NCBI RefSeq assembly: GCF_027922145.1
Contig: NZ_BSFC01000044.1
Span: 420,013 to 484,012 of the forward strand
Direction: 5' to 3'
Length of the DNA stretch: 64,000 bases
From: Novosphingobium resinovorum
Lineage (GTDB): Bacteria > Pseudomonadota > Alphaproteobacteria > Sphingomonadales > Sphingomonadaceae
Of this stretch, positions 17,782-26,817 are shown piece by piece; the stretch's first letter is position 1, and each line of letters starts with the position of its first letter. Below the pieces are notes generated by a model that worked only from the letters and a program-made list of their open reading frames with translations, did no database searches and was not told the origin of the DNA. The position numbers were made by a program, and so were the translations under genes.

Positions 17782-18492
17782 TCAGCCTGCGATTCCGGCG
17801 GAATGCGCGGCGCTGAGCGTCTGCGAACCCATCACCCACAGCGATGCGGCGGCGATGGCGATGCCGTAGGGCACCTCGATTCGCGACTTCTGGCGGCGCA
17901 TGATGTGGCGCATCCCGAAGAGGAACAGGCCCAGCACCACGATCGCGGCGAGGGGGATCGCCCAGAGGCCCGGCAAGACCCCGGCGACGGCCTCCATGGT
18001 TGCGGGCTCCACCACCGGGCGATGCGTCGCGATGGCGAAGACGATGGCGCCCGCGCACCACACCCAGGCGAAGGCGACGAGCCCGGCGAGGGCGTCGCGC
18101 ACCATCTCCTTGCGCCCCGGTTGCATGTTGAATGCGGCCATTGCCAGCGAGGCGCCGCCGCCCAGCACCGCCATCAGCACGACCAGTTGCAGGAACGCGG
18201 CAGGCGAGAACCACAGCGCCAGCGCGGTCAGCAGCTTGACGTCGCCGCCGCCCATCTGGCCGATGGCGAAAAGCACGCAGGCCACCGCGAACGTCGCCGC
18301 CGCCAGCCCGATCTGCACGCCGATGTCGAAGGGGCCGAGCCCCATCGCCAGCCACCACAGCGGCGCGGCGACCGCGATGCCCAGGTTCAGCCAGTTGTCG
18401 ATGTGCCGCGCGCGCAAGTCGGTGAACGCCGCGACGAGCAGCGCCGTTGCCAATGCGGCCAGCAGTGCGTAGGAAAATACAGCGCCCGTCAT
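17782..18492 (-). CDS. cpaA: Prepilin peptidase CpaA/TadV
   Basis: 236 residues, several membrane helices. The two catalytic aspartates of type IV prepilin peptidases are visible: Asp25 (FTDLRARHIDNW) and Asp84 (GGGDVKLL). It cleaves the leader of the Flp pilin. It is longer at the C-terminus than many CpaA proteins, with three extra hydrophobic stretches. The ATG at 18492 has AGG 8 bases upstream; another ATG nine bases earlier abuts that site. No flp pilin gene is found between it and the divergent hydrolase. Confidence 0.88.
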   Translation of the reverse strand: MTGAVFSYALLAALATALLVAAFTDLRARHIDNWLNLGIAVAAPLWWLAMGLGPFDIGVQIGLAAATFAVACVLFAIGQMGGGDVKLLTALALWFSPAAFLQLVVLMAVLGGGASLAMAAFNMQPGRKEMVRDALAGLVAFAWVWCAGAIVFAIATHRPVVEPATMEAVAGVLPGLWAIPLAAIVVLGLFLFGMRHIMRRQKSRIEVPYGIAIAAASLWVMGSQTLSAAHSAGIAG

Positions 18493-18589
18493 GCTTTTCA
18501 TCCTATCGGATCGAGAGCGCTCTACCTCGGCAACCGCTACCAAATAGTAACCACGACATATCGATCACGAACCGGGGCTTCCCATCATA

Positions 18590-19555
18590 GTGACCTCCGC
18601 CGTCGAAAGTCTCGTCAAGTCCCCCGCGCGCCGGGCGATTCCCGCCGAAGCCCGCGAATCGCGCTGGGCCTTGCCCGATGGCCACCTGCTGCGCCGGATC
18701 GACTGGCAGGGCGGCAGGCGCGGCTCGATCCTGTTCATGCCCGGGCGCGGCGATGCTTACGAGAAATGGCTGGAAACCCTCGACGGCTGGCACCGCGAAG
18801 GCTGGAACGTCACTTCGGCCGACTGGCGCGGGCAGGCGGGTTCGGGCCGCCTCGGCCGCGATGCGGCGACGGGCCACGTGCCCGATTTCGCGCTTTGGGT
18901 GAAGGATTACGCCGCGCTCTATGCCGACTGGGCCGCCTCGACGCCGGGACCGCACATTGCCATTGCGCATTCGATGGGCGGGCAGATTGTGCTGCGCGCG
19001 GTAGCCGAAGGCGTCGTGCGGCCCGATGCGCTGGTGCTCTCCGCACCGATGCTGGGCATTCATCCGACGTGGATTCCGGCAGGCGTGCTGCACCGGGTCG
19101 CGCGGGGCATCGTGCGGCTCGGCGATCCGCGCCGCCCGGCATGGAAAGGCGGCGAGAAGCCCGGCGCCCAGCCGAAGGCCCGCAGCCTGCTGCTCACCCA
19201 CGACGAGAGCCGCTACGACGACGAGGACTGGTGGCGCCGCCAGCGCCCCGTCATCGGCATGGGCGCGGCCAGTTGGGGCTGGATCGAGCGTGCGCTCGCC
19301 TCGATCCGTTCGCTGGAGCGGCCCGGCGTGCTGGAGGCGGTCGAGGTGCCGGTGCTGCTGCTGGGCACCAGTATCGACGGCCTCGTCTCCTGGCGCGCGA
19401 TCCGCCGCGCGGCCGCGCGCTTGCCGCATGGTGAACTCGTGGCCTTCGGGTCCGAGTGCCGCCACGAAATCCTGCGCGAAGTCGATCCGGTGCGCACTCG
19501 TGCGCTCGATGCCATCAGGGACTTTCTCGATCGCCGTGCCCCCGCTAGGGGCTGA
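18590..19555 (+). CDS. Alpha/beta hydrolase (monoacylglycerol-lipase type)
   Basis: 321 residues, GTG start. A serine-hydrolase elbow AHSMGG (Ser128), a DWRGQAGSGR oxyanion/loop region and a late ECRHEIL histidine match the lysophospholipase/monoglyceride-lipase group (Hydrolase_4). A likely role is hydrolysis of a lipid ester in the cytosol. Five bases separate it from the FAD oxidoreductase, so the two are co-transcribed. It is divergent from cpaA across 97 bases. Confidence 0.83.
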   Translation: MTSAVESLVKSPARRAIPAEARESRWALPDGHLLRRIDWQGGRRGSILFMPGRGDAYEKWLETLDGWHREGWNVTSADWRGQAGSGRLGRDAATGHVPDFALWVKDYAALYADWAASTPGPHIAIAHSMGGQIVLRAVAEGVVRPDALVLSAPMLGIHPTWIPAGVLHRVARGIVRLGDPRRPAWKGGEKPGAQPKARSLLLTHDESRYDDEDWWRRQRPVIGMGAASWGWIERALASIRSLERPGVLEAVEVPVLLLGTSIDGLVSWRAIRRAAARLPHGELVAFGSECRHEILREVDPVRTRALDAIRDFLDRRAPARG

Positions 19556-19560
19556 CCGCG

Positions 19561-20646
19561 ATGGAAGCAGCGTTCGATATCGTCGTCGTCGGGGCCGGCA
19601 TGGCCGGGGCATCTCTGGCCGCGGCCACCGGCACGCGCGCAAGGGTGCTCATGCTGGAAGCCGAGGAGCGGCCGGGCTATCACGCCACTGGCCGTTCCGC
19701 TGCCTTCTGGACCGAGAGTTACGGCGGTCCCGGGGTCCAGCCGCTGACTACCACCTCCGGGCCGGCCCTGCGCGAACTCGGCGTCCTGACCCCGCGCGGC
19801 GCGCTGACGCTCGGCCGGGCCGGGCAGGAACGGGAAGTCGAACTTTTCGCCGAGCGCTACCGTGCCGCAGGGGTGGAAATACACCTGCTGAGCTGTGCGG
19901 AGATCGTCGCCCGCGTGCCCGGCCTGTGCCCCGAATGGACTTGCGGTGCACTGGAGCCGAGCACGTGCGACATCGACGTGGCCTCTCTTCATCAGCACTA
20001 CCTTGCTGCGGCACGCCGCGCAGGTGTCGAGTTATGGTGCCGCGCCGGACTGACGGCGGCGCAGCGCAATGCCGATGGCTGGGCGCTGACGCTCGCGGAC
20101 GGGCGGCAGGTTCAGGCGGGCGTGCTGGTGAACGCGGCCGGAGCCTGGGCGGACGGCGTGGCAAGGCTGGCGGGCATCTCCCCGCTCGGCATCGCGCCCT
20201 ATCGCCGCACGATCGCGCAAGTCGCCGTCGCCGCCGATGTGCCTGACGACCTGCCGCTGGTCCTCGACGTGGCGGAGACGTTCTACTTCAAGCCCGAGAG
20301 CGGCCGCCTCTGGCTCAGCCCGCATGATGAGACGCCGAGTGCGCCGTGCGACGCCGCGCCCGAGGAGATCGACGTGGCTCTCGCGGTCGACCGCTTCGAG
20401 CATGTCGTCGACTGGGCAGTCGAGCGGGTGGAGCATCGCTGGGCGGGCCTGCGCTCGTTCGCGCCGGATCGCCTGCCGGTCTACGGCTTCGCGCCCGGTG
20501 ACGGTGCGTTCTTCTGGTTCGCCGGGCAGGGCGGGTTTGGCATCCAGACTGCGCCCGCCGCCGCCGATCTGGGCGCGCGGCTGCTGATGGGCGAGGCGCC
20601 GGGCGAGGTCGATCCGGCTCCGTTCGCGCCGGGTCGCTTCGGCTGA
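19561..20646 (+). CDS. FAD-dependent oxidoreductase, D-arginine dehydrogenase-like
   Basis: 361 residues. The dinucleotide-binding loop GAGMAG (11-16) and the DAO fold are clear. HATGRSAAFWTESYGGP is characteristic of the D-arginine dehydrogenase (DauA) branch, and the C-terminal FWFAGQGGFGIQTAP closes the FAD site. The expected reaction is oxidative deamination of a D-amino acid with electrons passed to the respiratory chain. Substrate specificity is inference. The gene follows the hydrolase directly. Confidence 0.82.
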   Translation: MEAAFDIVVVGAGMAGASLAAATGTRARVLMLEAEERPGYHATGRSAAFWTESYGGPGVQPLTTTSGPALRELGVLTPRGALTLGRAGQEREVELFAERYRAAGVEIHLLSCAEIVARVPGLCPEWTCGALEPSTCDIDVASLHQHYLAAARRAGVELWCRAGLTAAQRNADGWALTLADGRQVQAGVLVNAAGAWADGVARLAGISPLGIAPYRRTIAQVAVAADVPDDLPLVLDVAETFYFKPESGRLWLSPHDETPSAPCDAAPEEIDVALAVDRFEHVVDWAVERVEHRWAGLRSFAPDRLPVYGFAPGDGAFFWFAGQGGFGIQTAPAAADLGARLLMGEAPGEVDPAPFAPGRFG

Positions 20647-20729
20647 GTTCGACCTTCGCGGCGCTTGCGTCCATGCGCGCAAATTGCTCATCTGCGGCTG
20701 GGAAATGACACCCGCATGGAGAGTCGCAA

Positions 20730-20912
20730 ATGGCCCATCGTTTCGAAATCCGGAAGAACAAGGCCGGAGAGTTCGTCGCCTACTTCTGCTACAATTCCGA
20801 GACCATGTTCTGGACCGAAGGCTATTCCAGCAAGGCCAGTGCGAAGAGCGCGATCGAATCGCTCAAGAAGAACGGTCCTGGTGCCGACGTGGTCGATACG
20901 ACCACCGAATAA
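20730..20912 (+). CDS. YegP-like DUF1508 small protein
   Basis: 60 residues matching one DUF1508 repeat: FEIRKNKAGEFVAYFCYNSE, SEGYSSKASAKSAIESLKKN-type helix and an acidic end. GGAG lies upstream of the ATG. E. coli YegP has two such units; single-unit forms are common in alphaproteobacteria. The function is unknown. It is convergent with the FUSC gene, 3 bases apart. Confidence 0.85.
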   Translation: MAHRFEIRKNKAGEFVAYFCYNSETMFWTEGYSSKASAKSAIESLKKNGPGADVVDTTTE

Positions 20913-20915
20913 CCG

Positions 20916-22019
20916 TCACTCCGCGTTCGGGGCGTCCGGGGAGCCTTGCGGCACCTTGCGCCCCGGCGCGACGAAGTGCCATGCGAGCAGCACCGGTTCC
21001 AGTACCGCCATGCCGACGAACACGCTCAGCAGGCGCTGCGCAGCGGGGCCGGCAGCGGCATGCTCGTAGCTGTCGGGCACCAGCACGACCAGCACCGCCA
21101 GCGTGAACTGCAGGCCAAGGTAAGTGACCTTGGGCAGACCGTTCTCGATATGACGGCCGATGATGATGCCGAGGCAGGTGCCGGCGATGAGCACCGGTGC
21201 GCTTCCTTGCGCCAGAAGCAGCACGACCAGCGCCAGCCCGCCACCTGCGATACACCCGAGCGCGCGCTGGAACAGCCGCCGGGATACGGGGACGAAGCCG
21301 CTGGCGCCGATCCCGGCGACCGGCACGATCATCACTGCCATGATCGTCACTGCTGCCTGCGGTAGCTCGGGCAGGTCGAACAGCGCGTGGAGCAGGGGCA
21401 GCATCGCGATCGCAAGCCCCGCCTGCGAGGCATGGCGCGCCGCGTGAGGGTGCCAGCGCATCCGTTCCGGCGGGGCCTTGCGATCCATCCACCAGGGCTT
21501 GCCCGTCAATGCGCCCGCAGCGAGGCTTACCAGCGTGCAGGCGACGGTGCCCGCGACGACTTCCAGCAGGCGCGTCTGGGCGAAGTGGATAGTGTCGAGG
21601 TCCGGCCGCTCGATCTTGTCGAACAGGATCATCTCGAAGGTCAGGCCGAACAGCAGCCAGGCGTAAGCGCGCCGCGCCGTCAACATCCCGTAGAGACCGA
21701 TCGCGCCGACCAGTTCGGCTGCGATCATCGCCAAAGGCAGCGAGCGCGCGGCATAAGGCACCACCAGCAGTGCCAGTCCCGAGCCTATCGCCGTGCCGAC
21801 GATCCGCATCACCCCGCGCACGAGCGTCTCCGCCACGTCGCTCTTGAGCAGGACGAAGGCGCTGAAAGCCGCCCATGACACCATCTCCGCGCCGATGGCA
21901 CGGGCGATGACGATCGCCAGCAATACGGAGGCGACGCAGGCCCACTCGTCCGCCATGCGCGGGCCGGGGGTGACGAGCGCGCGGATTTCGGTCTTCAGGA
22001 TCGGGGGAAGAGAGAGCAT
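20916..22019 (-). CDS. FUSC-family inner-membrane protein
   Basis: 367 residues with two hydrophobic blocks of about five helices each (about 25-160 and 200-345), separated by a basic cytosolic loop containing WWMDRKAPPERMRWHPH. This is the layout of the fusaric-acid-resistance / aromatic-acid exporter (FUSC, AaeB-like) family. It probably exports an aromatic or amphipathic compound. No membrane-fusion partner lies beside it, so the function is uncertain. Confidence 0.75.
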   Translation of the reverse strand: MLSLPPILKTEIRALVTPGPRMADEWACVASVLLAIVIARAIGAEMVSWAAFSAFVLLKSDVAETLVRGVMRIVGTAIGSGLALLVVPYAARSLPLAMIAAELVGAIGLYGMLTARRAYAWLLFGLTFEMILFDKIERPDLDTIHFAQTRLLEVVAGTVACTLVSLAAGALTGKPWWMDRKAPPERMRWHPHAARHASQAGLAIAMLPLLHALFDLPELPQAAVTIMAVMIVPVAGIGASGFVPVSRRLFQRALGCIAGGGLALVVLLLAQGSAPVLIAGTCLGIIIGRHIENGLPKVTYLGLQFTLAVLVVLVPDSYEHAAAGPAAQRLLSVFVGMAVLEPVLLAWHFVAPGRKVPQGSPDAPNAE

Positions 22020-22036
22020 CGCGGTGACCTTAGAAA

Positions 22037-22147
22037 ACCCACCCCGCTGCGACTAGGCGATAAATCGCCAAATCTCGCGACCCTCCCGCAAGCGGGAGGG
22101 CAAGTTCATGTCTCCCCTCCCGCAAGCGGGAGGGGCCGGGGATGGGC
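22037..22147. repeat. Dispersed repeat family B, copy 1
   Basis: About 110 bases with two short hairpins (CCCTCCCGCAAGCGGGAGGG twice) plus a tail containing AGGCGATAAATCGCC, bounded by CCCACCCC and GGGATGGGC. It is the reverse complement of 32218-32330, and a more diverged copy lies at 37967-38078. It fills the space between the FUSC start and the rnhA stop. Confidence 0.88.
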
Positions 22148-22159
22148 CTTCGCTTTGCG

Positions 22160-22594
22160 TTAAGCCGCCGCCTTCGCCGCGTCGCTCGCCAGCTTGTCCA
22201 CGCGCTCGTTCTCGGCATGGCCGCTGTGGCCGCGCACCCATTGCCAGTCGACCTTGTGGCGACCGGCGGCCTCGATCAGATCGTGCCACAAGTCGGCATT
22301 GCGGACCGGCTGCTTGCTGGCGTTGACCCAGCCCTTCTTCTTCCAGCCGTGGACCCACTTGGTAATTCCGTCGATGACGTACTTGCTGTCGGTGAAGAGG
22401 GTGACGTCGCAAGGCTCGATCAGGGCGCTCAAGCCCTTGATCGCGGCCGTCATCTCCATGCGGTTGTTGGTGGTGTCCGGCTCGCCGCCCGACATCTCCT
22501 TCTCGTGCGGACCCATGCGCAGCAGCACGCCCCAGCCGCCGGGGCCGGGATTGCCCTTGCAGGCGCCGTCGGTGAAGATCTCGACCTGCTTCAT
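22160..22594 (-). CDS. rnhA: Ribonuclease HI
   Basis: 144 residues, the normal size. The four acidic catalytic residues are at the expected places: Asp9, Glu47, Asp69 and Asp133, with the family blocks DGACKGNPGPGGWG, TNNRMEMTAAI and WVRGHSGHAENERVD. It degrades the RNA strand of RNA-DNA hybrids. The start overlaps the thrB stop by four bases (ATGA), and the order ispH-thrB-rnhA is a usual one in sphingomonads. Confidence 0.97.
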   Translation of the reverse strand: MKQVEIFTDGACKGNPGPGGWGVLLRMGPHEKEMSGGEPDTTNNRMEMTAAIKGLSALIEPCDVTLFTDSKYVIDGITKWVHGWKKKGWVNASKQPVRNADLWHDLIEAAGRHKVDWQWVRGHSGHAENERVDKLASDAAKAAA

Positions 22595-23577
22595 GCGAAT
22601 ACTCCCGCATTTTCCGGGTTCGCGTAGAAATCCAGACGCCGGGCGAAGGCCATCGGGTCCTTGGGCGTCACGAGCGCATCGGCAGGCGTATTGAGCCAGT
22701 CGTAGGCTCGCGTCGCCAGGAAACGCATCGCCGCGCCGCGCGCGAGCAAGGGCAGCGCCGCGCACTCGGCCTCGCTGAGCGGGCGCACCGCGGCATAGCC
22801 CTCGAGGAGAGCGCCGGAGAGCGCCGGGTCGAACCGGGCGCCGTCGGAACTGAAGCACCATGCCGCGTGTGTCACGGCAACGTCGTAAGCGAACAAATCG
22901 GTGCAGGCGAAGTAGAAGTCGATGAGTCCTGTAACCTTGTCGCCGAGCATCAGGACGTTGTCGGGAAACAGGTCGGCATGGATCACGCCACGCGGCAGAT
23001 CGGCGGGCCATTCGGCGGCCAGCAGCGCCAGTTCGCGCTCGACGATTCGGCCAAGTTCAGGGTGGATCGATTCGAGCGCCTCGCGCCCGCAATCCTTGAG
23101 CAGTTGCTGCCAGGCCGGGAGCGCCAGCGAGTTCTCGCGCGATGCGGGGAAGTCAGCCGCCGCCAGATGGATCTGCGCGAGCGCTCCGCCGACCGCACGG
23201 GCTTGCTCGGGCGTTGGCTCGGAGACTGGGACGCCGGGCAGGAACTCGATCAGCGCGAGCGCCTTGTCGCCCTCGGGCGTGCGGTGCAGGCGGTGGCTGG
23301 CGCCCTCGCAGTCGTGCATGGTGCGGGCGACGGGCGCGCCGTGCGCGGCGAGGTGATCGAGCAGATCGAGGAAGAACGGCAGGTCCGCGATCTCGGTGCG
23401 GCTCTCGAACATCGTCAGGATGAAGCGGCGCGCGGTTCCGGCCTGCTCGGTCTCGATCAGCCAGTTGCTGTTGGAGACGCCCTCAGCGATGCCCTTGGCG
23501 GACGTCAGCGTGCCAACTTCGAATGCCGCGATGATCCCGGCCATCTCTTCGGCGCCGAGCCTTGTGTAGACTGCCAT
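22591..23577 (-). CDS. thrB: Homoserine kinase (APH-fold ThrB)
   Basis: 328 residues. It is the aminoglycoside-phosphotransferase-fold homoserine kinase found in many proteobacteria. It has SNSNWLIET (nucleotide loop), the catalytic HADLFPDN (200-207, Asp202) and the metal-binding DFYFACTD (Asp220). It phosphorylates homoserine in threonine synthesis. It starts 3 bases after ispH ends and overlaps rnhA by four. Confidence 0.94.
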   Translation of the reverse strand: MAVYTRLGAEEMAGIIAAFEVGTLTSAKGIAEGVSNSNWLIETEQAGTARRFILTMFESRTEIADLPFFLDLLDHLAAHGAPVARTMHDCEGASHRLHRTPEGDKALALIEFLPGVPVSEPTPEQARAVGGALAQIHLAAADFPASRENSLALPAWQQLLKDCGREALESIHPELGRIVERELALLAAEWPADLPRGVIHADLFPDNVLMLGDKVTGLIDFYFACTDLFAYDVAVTHAAWCFSSDGARFDPALSGALLEGYAAVRPLSEAECAALPLLARGAAMRFLATRAYDWLNTPADALVTPKDPMAFARRLDFYANPENAGVFA

Positions 23578-23580
23578 GGA

Positions 23581-24555
23581 TCAGCGAGCCAGCTGGCGGG
23601 GAAGCTTGAAGGTCATGTGCTCGCGTTCGGTCACGATTTCCTCGGCCGCTACGGTGCGCAGCTCCTTGATGCGGGCGATCACTTCGTTGACCAGTTCCTC
23701 GGGCGCGGAGGCGCCGGCGGTGAGGCCGACGGTGGCGATGCCTTCCAGCCATGCCGGATCGATCTCGGTCGCGCGCTGGATCATGTGCGCAGGCGTGCCG
23801 CAACGCTCGGCGACTTCGACGAGGCGCAGCGAGTTGCTGCTCTTGGGCGAGCCGATCACGATCACCAGTTCGCACTGCGGCGCGATCTGCTTGACCGCCG
23901 CCTGCCGGTTGGAGGTGGCGTAGCAGATGTCCTCGGCCTTGGGCGCGACGACCTGCGGGAAGCGGGCCTCGATCGCCTTGATGATGGCGTGGGTGTCATC
24001 CACCGACAGCGTCGTCTGCGAGAGGTAGGAAAGCTCGGTGCCGGGCGCGAATTCCAGCGCGGCGACGTCCTCGACAGTCTCCACCAGCGTCATGTTGCCT
24101 TCGGGGACTTGGCCGAAGGTGCCGATGACCTCAGGGTGCCCGGCGTGGCCGATGAACAGGATGTGGCGCCCGGCCTCGATCTGGCGCTCGGCCTGGCGGT
24201 GGACCTTGCTGACCAGCGGGCAGGTGGCGTCGAGCCATTCCAGCCCGCGCGCACTGGCGGCTGCCGGGACCGACTTGGGCACGCCGTGAGCGCTGAAGAT
24301 CACCGGCACGCCGTCCGGGACTTCGTCCAGTTCCTCGACGAAAACGGCGCCCTTGGCCTTCAGGCTGTCGACCACGAACTTGTTATGGACGATCTCGTGG
24401 CGCACGTAGACGGGCGCGCCGTAAAGCTCGATCGCACGTTCTACGATCTCGATGGCGCGGTCCACCCCGGCGCAGAAGCCGCGCGGGGCGGCGATCAGGA
24501 GGCGGATCGGGCTATCGGCGGCACTCGCCGTCGTGGACTGAAAGGGCGCGTTCAT
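23581..24555 (-). CDS. ispH: 4-hydroxy-3-methylbut-2-enyl diphosphate reductase
   Basis: 324 residues. The three cysteines that hold the [4Fe-4S] cluster are Cys28 (APRGFCAGV), Cys112 (DATCPLVSKVH) and Cys211 (DICYATSNRQ). HEIVHNKFVV, SAHGVP and GSPKSSNS are also family landmarks. It catalyses the last step of the MEP isoprenoid pathway, giving IPP and DMAPP. It is first in the ispH-thrB-rnhA operon and divergent from a lipoprotein gene. Confidence 0.97.
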   Translation of the reverse strand: MNAPFQSTTASAADSPIRLLIAAPRGFCAGVDRAIEIVERAIELYGAPVYVRHEIVHNKFVVDSLKAKGAVFVEELDEVPDGVPVIFSAHGVPKSVPAAASARGLEWLDATCPLVSKVHRQAERQIEAGRHILFIGHAGHPEVIGTFGQVPEGNMTLVETVEDVAALEFAPGTELSYLSQTTLSVDDTHAIIKAIEARFPQVVAPKAEDICYATSNRQAAVKQIAPQCELVIVIGSPKSSNSLRLVEVAERCGTPAHMIQRATEIDPAWLEGIATVGLTAGASAPEELVNEVIARIKELRTVAAEEIVTEREHMTFKLPRQLAR

Positions 24556-24623
24556 GTTCGTCCCCCTAGCGCTTTGCCGCGCGCCTCGCTAGGGCAAGCG
24601 CACGCCATTCGAGGAAGTTCACG

Positions 24624-25283
24624 ATGAATGCACGCCGCCTGACCGCTACTGTCCTGTGCTCCGCCGCCGCGATGACCGCGCTGAGCGGGTGCAAGACCAA
24701 GGGCGAGATCGTGGTCGATCAGGGCGTCGGCATCACCGCCGTGCGCTCGAAGTGCCCGGCGGTCGGCATTCCCGACTACACCGGCGACATCACCACCTTC
24801 CGTGGACCGGCAAAGACTGCCGACGCGATCGACGTCACTGCCTCGATGACCCAGGTGCGTGCGCAGTGCGACGAAGCCGTGGGCGAGAAGGTGACTTCGA
24901 CGGTGACGTTCCAGGTGCTCGGCCGCCGCAGCGACACGGCCGGGGCGCGTCAGGTGACGCTGCCGTTCTTCGTGAGCGTGCTGCAGGGCGGCACTTCCGT
25001 GATCTCCAAGCGCGTGGGCAACGTGACGCTCAGCTTCGCGGACGGGCAGGCCCGTGCGCAGGCGAACGTGAGTACCAACGCCTTCATCGATCGCGCCGCC
25101 GCGACGCTGCCCGACGAGATTCGCGACCGCATCACCCGCAAGCGCAAGGCCGGCGACACCGACGCTGCCGTCGATCCGCTGTCCGAGCCCGAGGTCAAGG
25201 CTGCGGTCGCCCGCGCTTCGTTCGAGGTGCTGGTCGGCTTCCAACTCGACGAAGGCCAGCTGGCTTACAACGCCACGCGTTGA
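24624..25283 (+). CDS. Putative lipoprotein of unknown function
   Basis: 219 residues. A lipoprotein signal ends in the lipobox ALSGC (Cys23). The rest is a beta-rich domain with two cysteines (Cys44 region SKCPAVGIPDY and RAQCDEAVG) that could pair. RKRKAGDTDAAVDPLSEPEVKAAVARASFEVLVGF-type sequence closes the protein. I recognise it only as a protein type common in sphingomonads. It is predicted to be anchored in the envelope. Confidence 0.75.
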   Translation: MNARRLTATVLCSAAAMTALSGCKTKGEIVVDQGVGITAVRSKCPAVGIPDYTGDITTFRGPAKTADAIDVTASMTQVRAQCDEAVGEKVTSTVTFQVLGRRSDTAGARQVTLPFFVSVLQGGTSVISKRVGNVTLSFADGQARAQANVSTNAFIDRAAATLPDEIRDRITRKRKAGDTDAAVDPLSEPEVKAAVARASFEVLVGFQLDEGQLAYNATR

Positions 25284-25315
25284 GGGTGTGGCTGGGGCGT
25301 GTGCCCCGCCTGTTT

Positions 25316-25391
25316 CGTCATTGCGAGCGAAGCGAAGCAACCCAGGGCAGCGCCACGCCGTCCTGGGTTGCTTCGCTTCGCTCGCAAATGA
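25316..25391. repeat. Inverted repeat family A, copy 2
   Basis: The left arm (25316-25347) is identical to copy 1. The right arm (from 25362) degenerates at its end (CTCGCAAATGATG instead of CTCGCAATGACG). It lies between the convergent lipoprotein and plsC-like genes. Confidence 0.88.
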
Positions 25392-25413
25392 TGCACTTAT
25401 GGCGATGGATCGT

Positions 25414-26178
25414 TTACGACCCCGACCGCGCCGTTTCTATCGCTGTCCGTGCGGCCGCAGCCATGCGCTTGCGGTCGGTGCGATCCTCGGATGAGAGCGG
25501 TGGCAGGAAGTGAAGCGTCAGGTCCACCGGCCGCCAGCGCGCCAGAATGGCGAGAGCATTATCGAGCCCCGGCTCTTCGCCCACCCAGGCCACCGCGCGG
25601 GTTTCCACGCCGTAGTCGAGCCACACCGGCTGGACGGGAATATCCGAATCGCCCTCGATCGCGGACAGCAGCGAGGACTTGAATGCCAGCGTGCCGGTTC
25701 CGTCCGAAGTCGTGCCTTCGGGGAAGATCGTCAGTGCGCCGGTATCGCTCAGCGCGGCGCGAACCTGCTCGATTTGAGCGGAGACACTGCGGCGTTCGTG
25801 TCGGGCGACGAAGACGGTGTCGTTCATTTCGCACAGCCAGCGCAGCGGGCCGATCTGCGCGAGGCCGTCATGGGCGACGAAGGCGCTGCCGGTGCGCCCG
25901 GCGATGGCGAGGATGTCCAGCCAGCTGACGTGATTGGCGAGGAAGAAGGTGCGCCGGGCCGGCCGGGCGCCGCGAACCTGCACGCGCAGGCCGGCGATGG
26001 CGCCCACCCCGCGAAGGAACTGGCGCGGGACAGGGTTGCGCGCAGTGAACGGCGCGAAGGCATAGTAAAGCGCCACGCTCGCCACCAGCAATGCCAGCAT
26101 GGCGGCGAGGCGCAGCGCGATCAGCGGCCAGCCCCAGGCCGCGATACGGCGGTCGGCGAGGGGCATGGCGGTAGTCAT
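25414..26178 (-). CDS. Lysophospholipid (1-acylglycerol-3-phosphate) acyltransferase
   Basis: 254 residues. An N-terminal membrane helix (about 18-44) precedes a PlsC domain with NHVSWLD (82-88, the H-x4-D active site) and FPEGTTSDG (152-160, substrate site). It acylates lysophosphatidic acid or a related lysolipid at the inner membrane. The ATG at 26178 lies 4 bases after the fur stop; an in-frame ATG 30 bases upstream, inside fur, is possible. It is in an operon with fur. Confidence 0.87.
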   Translation of the reverse strand: MTTAMPLADRRIAAWGWPLIALRLAAMLALLVASVALYYAFAPFTARNPVPRQFLRGVGAIAGLRVQVRGARPARRTFFLANHVSWLDILAIAGRTGSAFVAHDGLAQIGPLRWLCEMNDTVFVARHERRSVSAQIEQVRAALSDTGALTIFPEGTTSDGTGTLAFKSSLLSAIEGDSDIPVQPVWLDYGVETRAVAWVGEEPGLDNALAILARWRPVDLTLHFLPPLSSEDRTDRKRMAAAARTAIETARSGS

Positions 26179-26182
26179 GGGA

Positions 26183-26626
26183 TCAGCGGCGCGGAGTGGT
26201 CTCGCCATCCTCGCGGTCGAGGCGGACGCCGTAGAGTTCCATGCGATGGTCGACGAGGCGGTAGCCCAGGCGCTCGGCGATCTGGCGCTGCAGGGCTTCC
26301 AACTCGGGATCGACGAATTCGATGACCTGGCCGCTCTCGACGTCGATCATGTGATCGTGGTGGGCCTCGGGCGCGGCTTCATAGCGGGCGCGGCCGTCGC
26401 CGAAGTCGTGGCGATCGAGGATGCCTGCCTCTTCGAACAGGCGCACGGTGCGGTAGACCGTGGCGATCGAGATGCCGGGGTCGATCGCGGTCGCACGTTC
26501 GTGCAGCTTTTCGACGTCGGGGTGGTCGGTGCTTTCCGAAAGGACCTTGGCGATCACGCGACGCTGTTCGGTGATGCGCAGGCCACGCTCGGCGCAGAGG
26601 GCTTCGATGTCGATGGGTTGGTTCAC
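26183..26626 (-). CDS. fur: Fur-family ferric uptake regulator
   Basis: 147 residues, GTG start with AGGT upstream. It has the winged-helix DNA-binding domain (ITEQRRVIAKVL; ISIATVYRTVRLFEEAG) and the metal-binding HHDH (89-92) plus E/H residues at the start of the dimer domain. The C-terminal CxxC zinc pair of E. coli Fur is absent, as in most alphaproteobacterial Fur/Mur proteins. It could respond to iron or manganese; sequence alone does not decide. Confidence 0.9.
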   Translation of the reverse strand: MNQPIDIEALCAERGLRITEQRRVIAKVLSESTDHPDVEKLHERATAIDPGISIATVYRTVRLFEEAGILDRHDFGDGRARYEAAPEAHHDHMIDVESGQVIEFVDPELEALQRQIAERLGYRLVDHRMELYGVRLDREDGETTPRR

Positions 26627-26640
26627 GGTGGACCTGTAAG

Positions 26641-26680
26641 TAAAGAAGAAGGCGCACCGCCTAGATAAGGCGATGCGCCT
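26641..26680 (-). terminator. Terminator between mucR and fur
   Basis: On the minus strand a hairpin of AGGCGCA with TGCGCCT, plus inner CGCCT/AGGCG pairing, is followed by TTCTTCTTTACTT. It separates mucR from the fur-plsC operon. Confidence 0.78.
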
Positions 26681-26817
26681 GCAATCACAACCGAGTTGGA
26701 CGGTCGGTTACCGGGCCCTGGCAATCGATCGCACCCTTTGTCCCCGGAAAATCGAATTTCCGTAACGCGAGTGCGGGTGCGTCGGAGGTCAGGCCTCGGG
26801 TGACCGCCTGGAAAACG

